Position numbers and translations under genes: made by a program. 64,000 nt of DNA from contig CAJMPQ010000001.1 in NCBI GenBank assembly GCA_905215335.1, forward strand, positions 186,001 to 250,000, in the 5' to 3' direction. Below, in pieces: positions 27,619 through 36,684 of the stretch. A model generated the notes under the pieces. It saw only the letters and a list, made by a program, of their open reading frames with translations, was not told the DNA's origin and made no database searches. Source of the stretch: an uncultured bacterium (GTDB lineage: Bacteria; Cyanobacteriota; Vampirovibrionia; Gastranaerophilales; Gastranaerophilaceae). Each line of letters starts with the position of its first letter. The stretch's first letter is position 1.

Positions 27619-28689
27619 TTAATACAAACTTTTACTATTGTTATAATTTTTTTTCAATTCTTCTAAACTATCGCCACCAAATTTCAATAAAATTTCATTT
27701 ACTAAAACCCAAGCAATACGAGATTCGGCAACAATAGCACAAGCTTCAACTGCACACACATCTGAACGTTCAAAATGAGCCTCTGTCGGTTGATGAGTCT
27801 TATTATCTACTGATTTTAATGGAGTTTTCATTGTAGGGATTGGTTTCATAACTGCAGAAACAACTAAATCTTGACCATTAGTCATTCCACCTTCAACACC
27901 ACCTGCATTATTTGATGTCCTTGCGATTTCTCCATTTTCCAAAACAATCTCATCATGATAATTGCTTCCGTAATATCCCAATGGATTTGTACCAATTTCA
28001 ACAACTTTTATCGCAGGAATACTCATTACAGCTTGAGCTAAACGGCCATCAATTCCTCTATCCCAGTGAACATGTGAACCTAACCCAATTGGTAAATTTT
28101 TGTATAAAACAACAAATTTACCACCAACAGAATCACCTTTTTCTCTTGTTAAATCAATTTCTTCATGGAATTTTTCAGGACAACAAGCCGTTCCAATTTG
28201 AGTAACTTCAGAAGAACAAGTTATATCAAATTGTTTTAAAATCAATTTAGCAATAGCACCAACCGCAACCTCAATTGCTGTTTTTCTTGCACTTGAACGC
28301 TCTAAAACATTTCTTAAATCATGTTGAGCATATTTTATGCTACCTGCCAAATCAGCATGCCCCGGACGAAAAGTTGAAAATTCTTTCTCATCAGTTATAT
28401 CTTCTGGCGCTATACTCATTATTTTTTTCCAACTTTCAAAATCACGATTTTGAATAACTAAAGTAATTGGAGAACCTATAGTTTTACCAAATCTAACACC
28501 TGATGTAATTTCAACAGTATCATTCTCAATTTTCATTCTGCCACCGCGACCATAACCTTGTTGACGGCGTTTCAATTCATTATTAATAAAATCAATATCA
28601 ATTTCTAGACCTGACGGAACACCTTCAATAATAGCTGTTAAACATTTGCCGTGACTTTCACCTGATGTTAAAAATCTAAATTTCTCCAT
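27619..28689 (-). CDS. aroC: Chorismate synthase
   Basis: A 356-residue enzyme that makes chorismate from EPSP with reduced FMN, the last step of the shikimate pathway. Landmarks are FLTSGESHGKCLTAIIEGVPSG at the start, RRQQGYGRGGRM near residue 41, FRPGHADLAGSIKY near 107, RSSARKTAIEVAVGAIAK near 131, and GGVEGGMTNGQDLVVSAVMKPIPT near 250. Length is standard. The start lies 9 nt after the small secreted-protein gene, so they share a transcript. Confidence 0.98.
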   Translation of the reverse strand: MEKFRFLTSGESHGKCLTAIIEGVPSGLEIDIDFINNELKRRQQGYGRGGRMKIENDTVEITSGVRFGKTIGSPITLVIQNRDFESWKKIMSIAPEDITDEKEFSTFRPGHADLAGSIKYAQHDLRNVLERSSARKTAIEVAVGAIAKLILKQFDITCSSEVTQIGTACCPEKFHEEIDLTREKGDSVGGKFVVLYKNLPIGLGSHVHWDRGIDGRLAQAVMSIPAIKVVEIGTNPLGYYGSNYHDEIVLENGEIARTSNNAGGVEGGMTNGQDLVVSAVMKPIPTMKTPLKSVDNKTHQPTEAHFERSDVCAVEACAIVAESRIAWVLVNEILLKFGGDSLEELKKNYNNSKSLY

Positions 28690-28698
28690 TTTGCACCC

Positions 28699-29166
28699 TT
28701 ATTTTTGTAATTTTAAAAATGTTTGAACTTTTGTTTGCATCATTTCTTCAGTAATTTTTAACCCTGACTCTGTAGGTTGAACTATTTGATACATCTTTAA
28801 CCAATAAGTTTCTTTTGATGGTTGTCTTTCCGCACTAATTTTTATACCGTTTGGAACTTCTTGAGCAATGATGTTTCTATACGTATTTTTATACTTTCTA
28901 AGTTTAGCAGTTTTTTGACCTAATTTCAATTCATGAAAAAATTTTTTAGTAGGAACATTCACTGATACAGTCTCACCTGAAGGCTTTACAACTTCTCTAA
29001 TAATCTTTGCATCCGGTGAATACATATTCAATAACTTTGCATCATAATTATTCGCATAAGTTGTATATAAATCAAAAAAATTCATTCCGTCTTTTGGCGT
29101 TTCCGCATATACATCCGAAAATGTTAATATCATCCCAATTATAGGTATCAAATATTTAAATTTCAT
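28699..29166 (-). CDS. Secreted NTF2-like hypothetical protein
   Basis: A 155-residue protein with signal peptide MKFKYLIPIIGMILTFSDVYA. The ATG at 29166 follows GGAGGG at good spacing; an upstream extension would bury the signal peptide. The mature part, DLYTTYANNYDAKLLNMYSPDAKII followed by beta-rich segments (KISAERQPSKETYWLKMYQIV), has the look of a SnoaL/NTF2-like cone fold, but no catalytic residues can be assigned. It is first in a transcript with aroC. Confidence 0.7.
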   Translation of the reverse strand: MKFKYLIPIIGMILTFSDVYAETPKDGMNFFDLYTTYANNYDAKLLNMYSPDAKIIREVVKPSGETVSVNVPTKKFFHELKLGQKTAKLRKYKNTYRNIIAQEVPNGIKISAERQPSKETYWLKMYQIVQPTESGLKITEEMMQTKVQTFLKLQK

Positions 29167-29264
29167 AAAAATTCCCTCCAAAGTAAGATTAGAAATATTT
29201 ATAAAAAATTTCACTACCCAAGAGAGTAGAAAAAATTTATAATTTTATGTAAAATAACCTTGTT

Positions 29265-29651
29265 ATGAAAAGAATTTTAATTGTCGATGATGTCCCTGGT
29301 TGGATAAGATTTCACAAAAATAATATTGAATATCTAAATCTTCCCGACTTAGATATAGATACAGCGAATTCTGCAAATGAAGCTTTGTCAAAAATTGAAG
29401 CTTCCATTGATGAACCTTTCGACATAATTTTCACAGATTTACAAATGGAAAGCAATTATCTACCAATGCTGGCAGGAGAATGGCTTGTTCAACAAATTAA
29501 AACATACAAAGAATATAAAAATAATAAAATAGTTATAGTTTCAGCTTCACCTTCCATACAAAGAATTGCGGAAAGAAATGATGTTTTATATTTACCTAAA
29601 ACAATTGCTAGAAATTCTGATGCTGAAATATATAAACAATTTCTTAACTAA
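29265..29651 (+). CDS. Single-domain response regulator (CheY-like)
   Basis: A 128-residue receiver domain with no output domain. The acidic pocket is Asp8/Asp9 (LIVDDV), the phospho-acceptor is Asp58 (IIFTDLQME), the switch Ser is Ser93 (VIVSAS) and the conserved Lys is Lys112 (LPKT). It would signal by protein contact. A histidine kinase lies at 36685-37968 but is not adjacent, so the partner is unknown. Its last 8 nt overlap the convergent aldolase gene. Confidence 0.9.
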   Translation: MKRILIVDDVPGWIRFHKNNIEYLNLPDLDIDTANSANEALSKIEASIDEPFDIIFTDLQMESNYLPMLAGEWLVQQIKTYKEYKNNKIVIVSASPSIQRIAERNDVLYLPKTIARNSDAEIYKQFLN

Positions 29652-30405
29652 CTGCTAATATTTGAGATAGCTTTTTATAATATTCTGAAGTAAAACCATC
29701 CATTCCATCTAAAAACTTAACAGCATCCAAATTGCCGCCACCTCGACCAATACCATCTAAGGTTATATCAACAGAATATGCACCTAATTCTATCGCTTTT
29801 AAAGTGTTTTCAAAAGCCAATCCTGAAGTATTATGCCCATGAAAACTAACTCTATTGTATCCAATTGATTTTAATTTGTTAAAATACAACTCTAATTCTT
29901 CTGAAGATATAGTTCCATAAGTATCTGCAATATAAACTGTTTCAAATAATTCTTTATTTTCCCAAGACTCCAATATTGAATATTCAGCCTCAGACACATT
30001 TGAAAAATCCATAAGTTGAAGCAACACACTATATCCACGATTGTACAATTCTTGTGAAATATTTAAAGTTTCTTCAATCCTATCAGGTCGACAAGCTATT
30101 CTCACAAAATCAATATAATCATCATTTGCATTCGGAAAATCTTCTAATGCAAAACGTTTTGTATCAGTCATTACACCCAATTTTAATGAGCCTTTTTTAG
30201 AATAAAATTCTTTTAATAAACTAGGAGTACATTTATAGAAAGTCCCTTTATCTTGGTTATCAAAATGATTGCGATAACCAATTTCATAAAAACTAATTTT
30301 TGAATTATTCTGACATGCCATTAAGTCAAAGATGAAATCTTTACTAAAATTCCAATTGAGACAATGACCGCCATCTCTTGTTGTACAATCTAATATTTTT
30401 ACCAT
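29644..30405 (-). CDS. HMGL-like (DmpG-type) aldolase family protein
   Basis: A 253-residue TIM-barrel protein of the HMG-CoA lyase/4-hydroxy-2-oxovalerate aldolase family (PF00682). DCTTRDGGH at residues 6-14 is the catalytic Arg-Asp start. YIADTYGTIS and FHGHNTSGLAFENT carry the metal-binding His-x-His, and LDGIGRGGGN is the conserved end. The C-terminal DmpG communication domain is missing, so the enzyme is compact and its substrate unclear. The ATG at 30405 has no SD but sits 8 nt behind a good promoter. It is divergent from a radical SAM gene. Confidence 0.82.
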   Translation of the reverse strand: MVKILDCTTRDGGHCLNWNFSKDFIFDLMACQNNSKISFYEIGYRNHFDNQDKGTFYKCTPSLLKEFYSKKGSLKLGVMTDTKRFALEDFPNANDDYIDFVRIACRPDRIEETLNISQELYNRGYSVLLQLMDFSNVSEAEYSILESWENKELFETVYIADTYGTISSEELELYFNKLKSIGYNRVSFHGHNTSGLAFENTLKAIELGAYSVDITLDGIGRGGGNLDAVKFLDGMDGFTSEYYKKLSQILAVS

Positions 30406-30413
30406 AGTCAAAT

Positions 30414-30442
30414 ATTATCATAAAAAATAGCTAATATAACAA
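30414..30442 (-). promoter_or_regulatory. Promoter of the HMGL-like gene, leaderless layout
   Basis: On the minus strand TTGTTA (30437-30442) and GATAAT (30414-30419) are separated by exactly 17 nt. The ATG begins 9 nt after the end of the -10 box, so transcription would start at or next to the start codon. Confidence 0.55.
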
Positions 30443-30516
30443 TATACAATTATCATCATGGATAATTTATTTTTAAATTTAATATCCTAACATGATTTTG
30501 TCGAGAGGAGATTTCA

Positions 30517-31374
30517 ATGAAAAGTAATATTTACCAATCAGAAGTTATTAACATGATAGCCTTGAACAATTTATTTATCGAATTAACAGGGAAATACTGT
30601 AATCAACATTGTAAACACTGTTACATAGATTTTCCACAATATAAAAAAGTCGAAGATTTTATAGATATAGACCTCATAAAAGAAACTCTTAATGATACTA
30701 TGCAAGAGCCAATACAATGCATTTATCTAACAGGAGCAGAACCAATGACACATCCTGATTTTAATTCAATTTTAAGATTGTGCCTAAAACGTTCTAACGT
30801 ATGTATCTGTACAAATGGTTCTTTTATCAATGAAAAGAAAGCAAGATTTCTAAAAAAGGTTGAAGATGAATCCAATAACGAAATTATATTCAAAATCAGC
30901 ATTGATCACTACGAAGAAATTAAAAACGATGATATAAGATATCGCGGAGCATTTAGACAAGCTGTATTTGCCATAAAACATTTAATTAAATATAATTTTA
31001 ATCCAATAATTTCAGTAACAAATTACTACCACGAAGAACAGAATCAATTACTAGAAGGTTTTCAAACTTTATTTGAGAAAAATAAATTTGATTTAGATAC
31101 CACAAATATTCAAATTTCTGAGTGGCACGACAAAAATGCTAAATTTGAAGGAGAAATCCAAGGGACATGGCAAAAACTAGATTGCGAATGCGGTAGAATT
31201 CTAACCTCACAAGGAATTTACACTTGTCCATTTTTAGCAAATGATTATAGGGGTAGATGCGGCAGCAATTTTAGAGATTATACAAAAAAAAGTATGCTAG
31301 AAACCAGCTATTGCAACACTTGTGTAAAATCTAAATCCCAAATTTTTGGCATAGATTTTTCTAAATTTGAATAA
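30517..31374 (+). CDS. Radical SAM protein with C-terminal Cys cluster
   Basis: A 285-residue radical SAM enzyme. CNQHCKHC at residues 28-35 is the CxxxCxxC [4Fe-4S] motif, YLTGAEPMTHP matches the GGEP-type SAM-binding segment, and VCICTNGSFI follows. The C-terminus has many cysteines (CECGRILTS..YTCPFL..GRCG..YCNTC), as in SPASM or twitch domains that hold extra clusters. The overall form resembles peptide- or cofactor-modifying enzymes, but no precursor peptide is seen nearby. The GAGGAG SD is strong. It is divergent from the HMGL-like gene, so the two may be co-regulated. Confidence 0.85.
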   Translation: MKSNIYQSEVINMIALNNLFIELTGKYCNQHCKHCYIDFPQYKKVEDFIDIDLIKETLNDTMQEPIQCIYLTGAEPMTHPDFNSILRLCLKRSNVCICTNGSFINEKKARFLKKVEDESNNEIIFKISIDHYEEIKNDDIRYRGAFRQAVFAIKHLIKYNFNPIISVTNYYHEEQNQLLEGFQTLFEKNKFDLDTTNIQISEWHDKNAKFEGEIQGTWQKLDCECGRILTSQGIYTCPFLANDYRGRCGSNFRDYTKKSMLETSYCNTCVKSKSQIFGIDFSKFE

Positions 31375-31412
31375 AAAAATGGGTTCTTCAATATCGAAGA
31401 ACCCATTTTTTA
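31374..31412. terminator. Bidirectional terminator
   Basis: Stem AAAAATGGGTTCTTC / GAAGAACCCATTTTT with a 6-nt loop between the radical SAM gene and pilO. Confidence 0.88.
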
Positions 31413-31425
31413 AAATTATTTTTTA

Positions 31426-32013
31426 TTATTTTTGAGCATATAATTTAACTTTAAAGTTAATCAACAATACTCTTTTATTCTTTTTATAAGGTACAATCTC
31501 TACTGATTGTAAATCCAAGAAGTGTTGGTGTTTGTACATTTCTTTCAAGAAATTGTCGTAATTTGAATAATTACTAATCATTTCCATATTTAAACGAGCT
31601 ACATTATACTTATCACCCGCACCACTTACGAAATTATCATCTGATGGATCATAATCATATTTAATAGATCTAACTTTAATCTGATTAGCTCTAATAAGTT
31701 GAAGAATTTCTGCAAATTCACCAGCAATAACAGCTTCAGTATCCATACCTGATTCTATAGGCTTATAGAAAGGTTTATCACCATTTTTACTTGCATTTTC
31801 TTTTGCCTTTTCCTCAGCTTCTTTTGCTTTATATTGATCTAATTTAGTTTGTTTTTCTTGTAATGTTGCTTTCTTAGTTTCAATATCTTGCTTTGTTGCC
31901 ATATATGTTTGAACATTTGTAACAACTTGAGGACCTAAATATCCTGCTCCACCTAGAGTTACAAATAACAATAATATTGGTACTAAAAACGGTTTTAACT
32001 TTTCACTATCCAT
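31426..32013 (-). CDS. pilO: PilO-like type IV pilus assembly protein
   Basis: A 195-residue inner-membrane protein: short cytoplasmic start, one membrane helix (about residues 8-28, FLVPILLLFVTLGGAGYL), a coiled coil (about 40-75) and a small alpha/beta domain. This is the PilO/GspM plan. It would pair with PilN in the periplasmic part of the alignment complex. It starts 24 nt after the PilMN gene, which supports the call, since PilO is too divergent to identify by motif alone. Confidence 0.75.
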   Translation of the reverse strand: MDSEKLKPFLVPILLLFVTLGGAGYLGPQVVTNVQTYMATKQDIETKKATLQEKQTKLDQYKAKEAEEKAKENASKNGDKPFYKPIESGMDTEAVIAGEFAEILQLIRANQIKVRSIKYDYDPSDDNFVSGAGDKYNVARLNMEMISNYSNYDNFLKEMYKHQHFLDLQSVEIVPYKKNKRVLLINFKVKLYAQK

Positions 32014-32037
32014 TTATATTTTCCTTTAAATTATAAA

Positions 32038-33789
32038 CTATTGATTTTGATTTGCTCCATCTTGTTGAGCAGAAGAATTATCAGAAGAAGTATCTCCTGT
32101 GTTGTTTGCAGAACTATCTGAAGAACTAGAACTATTTCCAGAATTATTATCAGCTTTATCTTTATTATTAGCAGCATCAACTAATTTCTGCATAAACAAT
32201 TTCAATTGATTGTCTGACATATTTGTAATTTCAAATATATAAGGAGCATTATCAATTGTTGATAATGTACTATTCACAACAGTATCTAGTGAACCAGATT
32301 TCAAATCTAATTTACTTAAACGTAATTTTGATTCAACCATAGAATCTTTTAAATTTTTGAAAAATACATATACATCTTCTACAGAATCAGCACAACCTTT
32401 TATGTCAATCATGCCATCATCACCTGTCATAAAGTATGTTAAGTAAAGATTTTTTGGAATTGATTCACCCAATGCTGCATAAGCCATAATTTTTGTTCTA
32501 TTATTTTTTAGAACTTTTTCAATTTCAGCAACAGGATCAAATTTCTTTTCATCAGGCTTAGCTTCATATTGTTTTAACTGTTCATCTAAAGCTGTAATTT
32601 GACTATCTAAAGTCGCAATTTCTTCTTGTTGTTTATTACACATTTGAGTAGTTACTTGTTTACCAATTAATACTGGTATTAAAACTACAGCCAATAATGC
32701 CCCTGCAATTATTGTTGCTTTTAATGGTGTAAGTTTAATAACTTGTCCATTTCCTAATGGAATATCTACAACATCGTTTTTAGAAGCTTTTTGTCCAGCT
32801 GCACTCAAGAAATCTACATTAACAGGTATTAAACCTTCAGGTGCAGTATTACCAATTGAATGTAATGAAACCTTAATCTGATCTTCAGGAATGATATTTA
32901 AACTCATTTCCATTAAAGGTTCTTTTCTAAATTGGTTATCTTCAACAGGAATCATTGCTCCGCTGAATTGTAAACGTTTTACAAGAATTTCAGCAGAAAC
33001 TAAATCTGTTTCTGAAATTACAACCAATGAACTTGAAGGTGTACTCATCAATGCAATTTGTGCAGCATTTTCAATGGCTGAATAAATTTCTTCACCTTCA
33101 TAAGACTTAATAGGAAGAGGTTCTTCGTAATATTCTAAAATTCTCTTACCTTGCATACCTAGCATTTGGAAACCACTGTTATTGATAATCATCAAACTCC
33201 AAGAATTTCCATCATCATTCATTTGCTCAGCAGCAATTCCAGTAAGGAATAAACCTTTTAAATCTGCAAATAGAGAACAACTTACACTTGTTAAAGCTGC
33301 TCCCATACCCAATAAAATATCTTTAATCTTGTCTACAACTTCAACTTGAACTGCAGAATAAAATACACTTCTTGAATCTGAATTTGTTGAAGCTAGAGCA
33401 TCAAACCAGTATGGAATTGGCTCTTTACGTTTGAATACATAAGTTTGTTCTAATTCGCCAATAACAATATTGGTAATCGCACTATCATCTAATAGTAATG
33501 GTAAACCTTCTTTTAACCCAAACCATACAGTCGGAACACTCAAATGAACATTCGCTTTTTTAGGGTTAATATTACGCATTTGGAATAATGCTTCTAAACC
33601 AGATTTTAATTCATCATAATTTGCAATTTCTCTTTGGGCTTCGTTATATTCCAAAGGAACTTGTGCATAAGACTTAACATTTCCATGTCCATCGACAGTA
33701 GTCATTTCCAAACCACATGCCGGTGATACAGAAACATATACGTCAATTCCTCCACCCATTCCCAAGCTGTCTAATATATTACTTACCAT
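32038..33789 (-). CDS. PilM-PilN fusion, type IV pilus alignment protein
   Basis: A 583-residue protein. Residues 1 to about 290 look like the actin-like PilM domain (for example MMIINNSGFQMLGM-type strands and VVISETDLVSAEILVKRLQFSG). KVSLHSIGNTAPEGLIPVNVDFL at about 310-335 resembles the N-terminal INLLP-type peptide by which PilN binds PilM. A membrane helix at about 358-380 (ATIIAGALLAVVLIPVLIG) precedes a coiled coil and a ferredoxin-like PilN domain, then a Ser/Asn/Asp-rich tail from about 540. In most bacteria these are two proteins. AAGGT precedes the ATG. Confidence 0.78.
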   Translation of the reverse strand: MVSNILDSLGMGGGIDVYVSVSPACGLEMTTVDGHGNVKSYAQVPLEYNEAQREIANYDELKSGLEALFQMRNINPKKANVHLSVPTVWFGLKEGLPLLLDDSAITNIVIGELEQTYVFKRKEPIPYWFDALASTNSDSRSVFYSAVQVEVVDKIKDILLGMGAALTSVSCSLFADLKGLFLTGIAAEQMNDDGNSWSLMIINNSGFQMLGMQGKRILEYYEEPLPIKSYEGEEIYSAIENAAQIALMSTPSSSLVVISETDLVSAEILVKRLQFSGAMIPVEDNQFRKEPLMEMSLNIIPEDQIKVSLHSIGNTAPEGLIPVNVDFLSAAGQKASKNDVVDIPLGNGQVIKLTPLKATIIAGALLAVVLIPVLIGKQVTTQMCNKQQEEIATLDSQITALDEQLKQYEAKPDEKKFDPVAEIEKVLKNNRTKIMAYAALGESIPKNLYLTYFMTGDDGMIDIKGCADSVEDVYVFFKNLKDSMVESKLRLSKLDLKSGSLDTVVNSTLSTIDNAPYIFEITNMSDNQLKLFMQKLVDAANNKDKADNNSGNSSSSSDSSANNTGDTSSDNSSAQQDGANQNQ

Positions 33790-33900
33790 ATCTACCTTTT
33801 TACTCTTCTTACTATAATCTTATTTTTATTATACAATATATTTTATAAATAGAAAAATCTTAACATAAATTTACACCAAATGGAGGATGAATAATTTCAA

Positions 33901-34812
33901 ATGGAAAATATAGTAGAAAAAATTAAAACTTTAAAAAAAGAAAAAAATGCAGTTATACTAGCGCACTGCTATCAACCTGTAGAAATTGATTTAGTTGCAG
34001 ACTACGTTGGAGATTCACTATATTTAAGCCAGGTAGCTTCTAAAACAGATGCGGATATTATAATCTTTGCTGGTGTATATTTTATGGCACAGACAGCAAA
34101 AATTTTAAATCCTAATAAAAAAGTTATATTACCAAATATAAACGCAGGATGCGAAATGGCTGATATGATAAATTTACAACAACTTAGAACATTCAAAGAA
34201 AAGCACCCTAATATTCCGGTTGTTTGCTATATTAATTCAACAGCAGAAGTAAAATCAGAATGCGATATTTGTTGCACAAGTTCAAATGCAGTAGATATAG
34301 TAGCAAGTTTAAATGCTGAAAAAATTCTATTTGTTCCTGACAAAAATTTAGGCAGATGGGTTGAAAAACAATTAAAAACAACTGAAGTAATAACATACAA
34401 CGGATGTTGCCCTATTCATAATGAATTTGAACCTCAAGGAATAAAAGATACAAAATCAAAATATCCAAATGCTATTATTTTAGCTCACCCTGAATGTAGA
34501 GAAGAATTTCTTGACTTAGCAGATTATGTAGGAAGTACAACCGGCATTCTTAATTATGTGAAAAACAGTTCTGAAAAGCAATTCATTATTGCAACTGAAA
34601 AAGGTGTAATTGACAGATTAAAAAGAGATTATCCAAATAAAGAATTTTATAGCATTAATGATAAACCTTCAATTTGTCAAAGCATGAAATTAAATTCTTT
34701 AGAAGACATATATCTTGCACTAAAAAATGAAACACCTTCAATAGAAGTAGATAAAGAAATTGCTCAAAAAGCAATAAAATGTATTGATAAAATGTTAGAG
34801 GTTTCAAAATAA
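33901..34812 (+). CDS. nadA: Quinolinate synthase A
   Basis: A 303-residue [4Fe-4S] enzyme that condenses iminoaspartate with dihydroxyacetone phosphate to quinolinate. The three cluster cysteines fit Cys84 (NAGCEMAD), Cys170 (NGCCPIH) and Cys259 (PSICQS). AHCYQP near residue 21 and YINSTAEVK near 110 are family segments. An in-frame TAA 9 nt upstream fixes the start although the GGAGG SD is 13 nt or more away, unusually far. nadB and nadC are not in the window. It is followed 2 nt later by rlmB. Confidence 0.96.
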   Translation: MENIVEKIKTLKKEKNAVILAHCYQPVEIDLVADYVGDSLYLSQVASKTDADIIIFAGVYFMAQTAKILNPNKKVILPNINAGCEMADMINLQQLRTFKEKHPNIPVVCYINSTAEVKSECDICCTSSNAVDIVASLNAEKILFVPDKNLGRWVEKQLKTTEVITYNGCCPIHNEFEPQGIKDTKSKYPNAIILAHPECREEFLDLADYVGSTTGILNYVKNSSEKQFIIATEKGVIDRLKRDYPNKEFYSINDKPSICQSMKLNSLEDIYLALKNETPSIEVDKEIAQKAIKCIDKMLEVSK

Positions 34813-34814
34813 AT

Positions 34815-35564
34815 ATGGATAATTCTGAAATAATATATGGTAAAAATTCCGTAATGGAAGCTTTAATAGCAGGTAACAGAGAAATAAACAAAATTCTTAT
34901 ATCTAAAAACATTCACTCTGATGTAAAAATTAACAAGATAAAAGAACTTGCACAAAAAAATGGAGTAGTATTTCAATTTGTTGCAAAAGAAAAATTTCAA
35001 CCATATGCAGAATTTAACCATCAAGGAATAATAGCACAAATTTCACCTATCGAATATATGGATATTGATGAATTTATAGAAACAAGAGAACAAAATAAAT
35101 ATTCATCAGTAGTTATACTTGACGGTGTTGAAGATTCACATAATCTCGGAGCTATAATAAGAACATGTGTATGTGCAGGTGTAGATGGAATAATCATTCC
35201 TTCACGCCGAAATGTTCAAGTTAATTCAATTGTTGAAAAAACCAGCGCCGGCGCTATAAATCACATTCCTATCATAAAAGTAAATAGCCTGGTTAACGCA
35301 GTACAAAAATTAAAAGATAACAACTGGTGGATAATTGCAACAGACGCATCAGCAAAAGATAATTATTATGATGTTAAATATGATGATATGAATTTTGCAA
35401 TAATCATGGGTGCAGAGCATGCCGGAGTTTCAAAATCACTACTAAAAGCATCAGATTTTATCGTAAAAATTCCTATGCAAAACAGTTTTAATTCTCTAAA
35501 TGTATCAAACGCATTAAGTGCAATTATTTTTGAAACTTTACGTCAGAAATTAATTAAAAAATGA
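34815..35564 (+). CDS. rlmB: 23S rRNA 2'-O-methyltransferase of the RlmB/SpoU family
   Basis: A 249-residue SPOUT methyltransferase using SAM. The N-terminal substrate-binding domain covers about 1-85. The knot region has the three SpoU motifs: LDGVEDSHNLGAIIRT, IIMGAEHAGVSKSLL and IPMQNSFNSLNVSNALS. By similarity it would methylate a 23S rRNA guanosine (G2251 in E. coli). TrmH-type paralogues are hard to separate, so the target is inferred. The SD lies inside the end of nadA, so the genes are translationally linked. Confidence 0.9.
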   Translation: MDNSEIIYGKNSVMEALIAGNREINKILISKNIHSDVKINKIKELAQKNGVVFQFVAKEKFQPYAEFNHQGIIAQISPIEYMDIDEFIETREQNKYSSVVILDGVEDSHNLGAIIRTCVCAGVDGIIIPSRRNVQVNSIVEKTSAGAINHIPIIKVNSLVNAVQKLKDNNWWIIATDASAKDNYYDVKYDDMNFAIIMGAEHAGVSKSLLKASDFIVKIPMQNSFNSLNVSNALSAIIFETLRQKLIKK

Positions 35565-35636
35565 ATTTAATATAATTGTATGAGCCAAAATTATTCTTTT
35601 AGTAATATCATCTTGATATAAGATTGGAGAGTTGTA

Positions 35637-36656
35637 GTGACAAAAGAATTTGAACATTTTGGTATAATGATAGATGATATCTCCGATGAGAATGTTGATT
35701 TCAAAAAATTACAAGAACTTGAAGGAGAAAATGAAGATGAAGACGGTGAAGACGTCTTAAAATCTGTTGAAGATCCTAAAGTTCAAGAAAGTTTATTATC
35801 AGTAAATTCAGATGATAGTGTAAAAATTTACCTTAGACAAATCGGAAAAATTCCTTTACTTTCAACAGAAGAAGAACTTGAATTAGCAAAAAAAATACAA
35901 GAAAATGATGATCATTTTGCTAAAGATGTTTTAGTAAATGCAAATTTACGACTAGTTGTTAGTATTGCAAAAAAATATATCGGCAGAGGCTTATCATTTT
36001 TGGATTTAATTCAAGAAGGCAATGTAGGTTTAATAAAAGCTGCAGGAAGATTTGATTATAAAAAAGGTTATAAATTTTCTACATATGCAACTTGGTGGAT
36101 ACAACAATCAATAACAAGAGCTATTGCAGATAAAGCAAGAATAATAAGACTTCCAATTCACATGATTGATTCTATTGGGAAAATTAGAAAAGCAACTTTA
36201 GAGTTAACAACTGAATTAGGAAGAACACCTACCAAACAAGAAATAGCATACCGTCTTGGATTACCGGTACAAAAACTAACATCAATCATCAAATCTGCAC
36301 AATCTACAGTGAGTATGGATACACCAGCAACTTCAGATGAAGATTCTTCAAAAATTGCAGATTTTATCGTTGATAATTCAACAATAACTCCAGATGGCAA
36401 AGTTACTCACGATAACTTGCTGGAAGATATTAGAAAAATTTTAAACCAACTAAGCCAAAAGGAACGAGATGTTCTAATCTTACGTTATGGTTTAGATAAT
36501 AACGGTGTAAAAAAGACATTGGACGAAATTGGTTCACAGTATGGAGTTTCAAGAGAAAGAATACGCCAAATAGAAACTCGTGCAATATCTAAACTAAAAA
36601 AATTATGTAAAAACGAAAAATTACATGACGGCTTAATAAACTATTTTGGAACATAA
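35637..36656 (+). CDS. Primary-type sigma-70 factor
   Basis: A 339-residue RNA polymerase sigma factor. Region 1.2 begins DDSVKIYLRQIGKIPLLS at about residue 60. Region 2 holds NLRLVVSIAKKY, FLDLIQEGNVGLIKA and YKFSTYATWWIQQSITRAI; region 3 follows; region 4.2 is TLDEIGSQYGVSRERIRQIE near residue 300. An acidic stretch (ENEDEDGEDV) replaces most of region 1.1. The short form resembles SigA/RpoD of AT-rich bacteria. The start is GTG at 35637 with GGAG upstream. Whether it is the housekeeping factor or a close group 2 paralogue cannot be settled here. Confidence 0.93.
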   Translation: MTKEFEHFGIMIDDISDENVDFKKLQELEGENEDEDGEDVLKSVEDPKVQESLLSVNSDDSVKIYLRQIGKIPLLSTEEELELAKKIQENDDHFAKDVLVNANLRLVVSIAKKYIGRGLSFLDLIQEGNVGLIKAAGRFDYKKGYKFSTYATWWIQQSITRAIADKARIIRLPIHMIDSIGKIRKATLELTTELGRTPTKQEIAYRLGLPVQKLTSIIKSAQSTVSMDTPATSDEDSSKIADFIVDNSTITPDGKVTHDNLLEDIRKILNQLSQKERDVLILRYGLDNNGVKKTLDEIGSQYGVSRERIRQIETRAISKLKKLCKNEKLHDGLINYFGT

Positions 36657-36684
36657 TAACTAATTTTAAGTTGAAGAAAATGTT

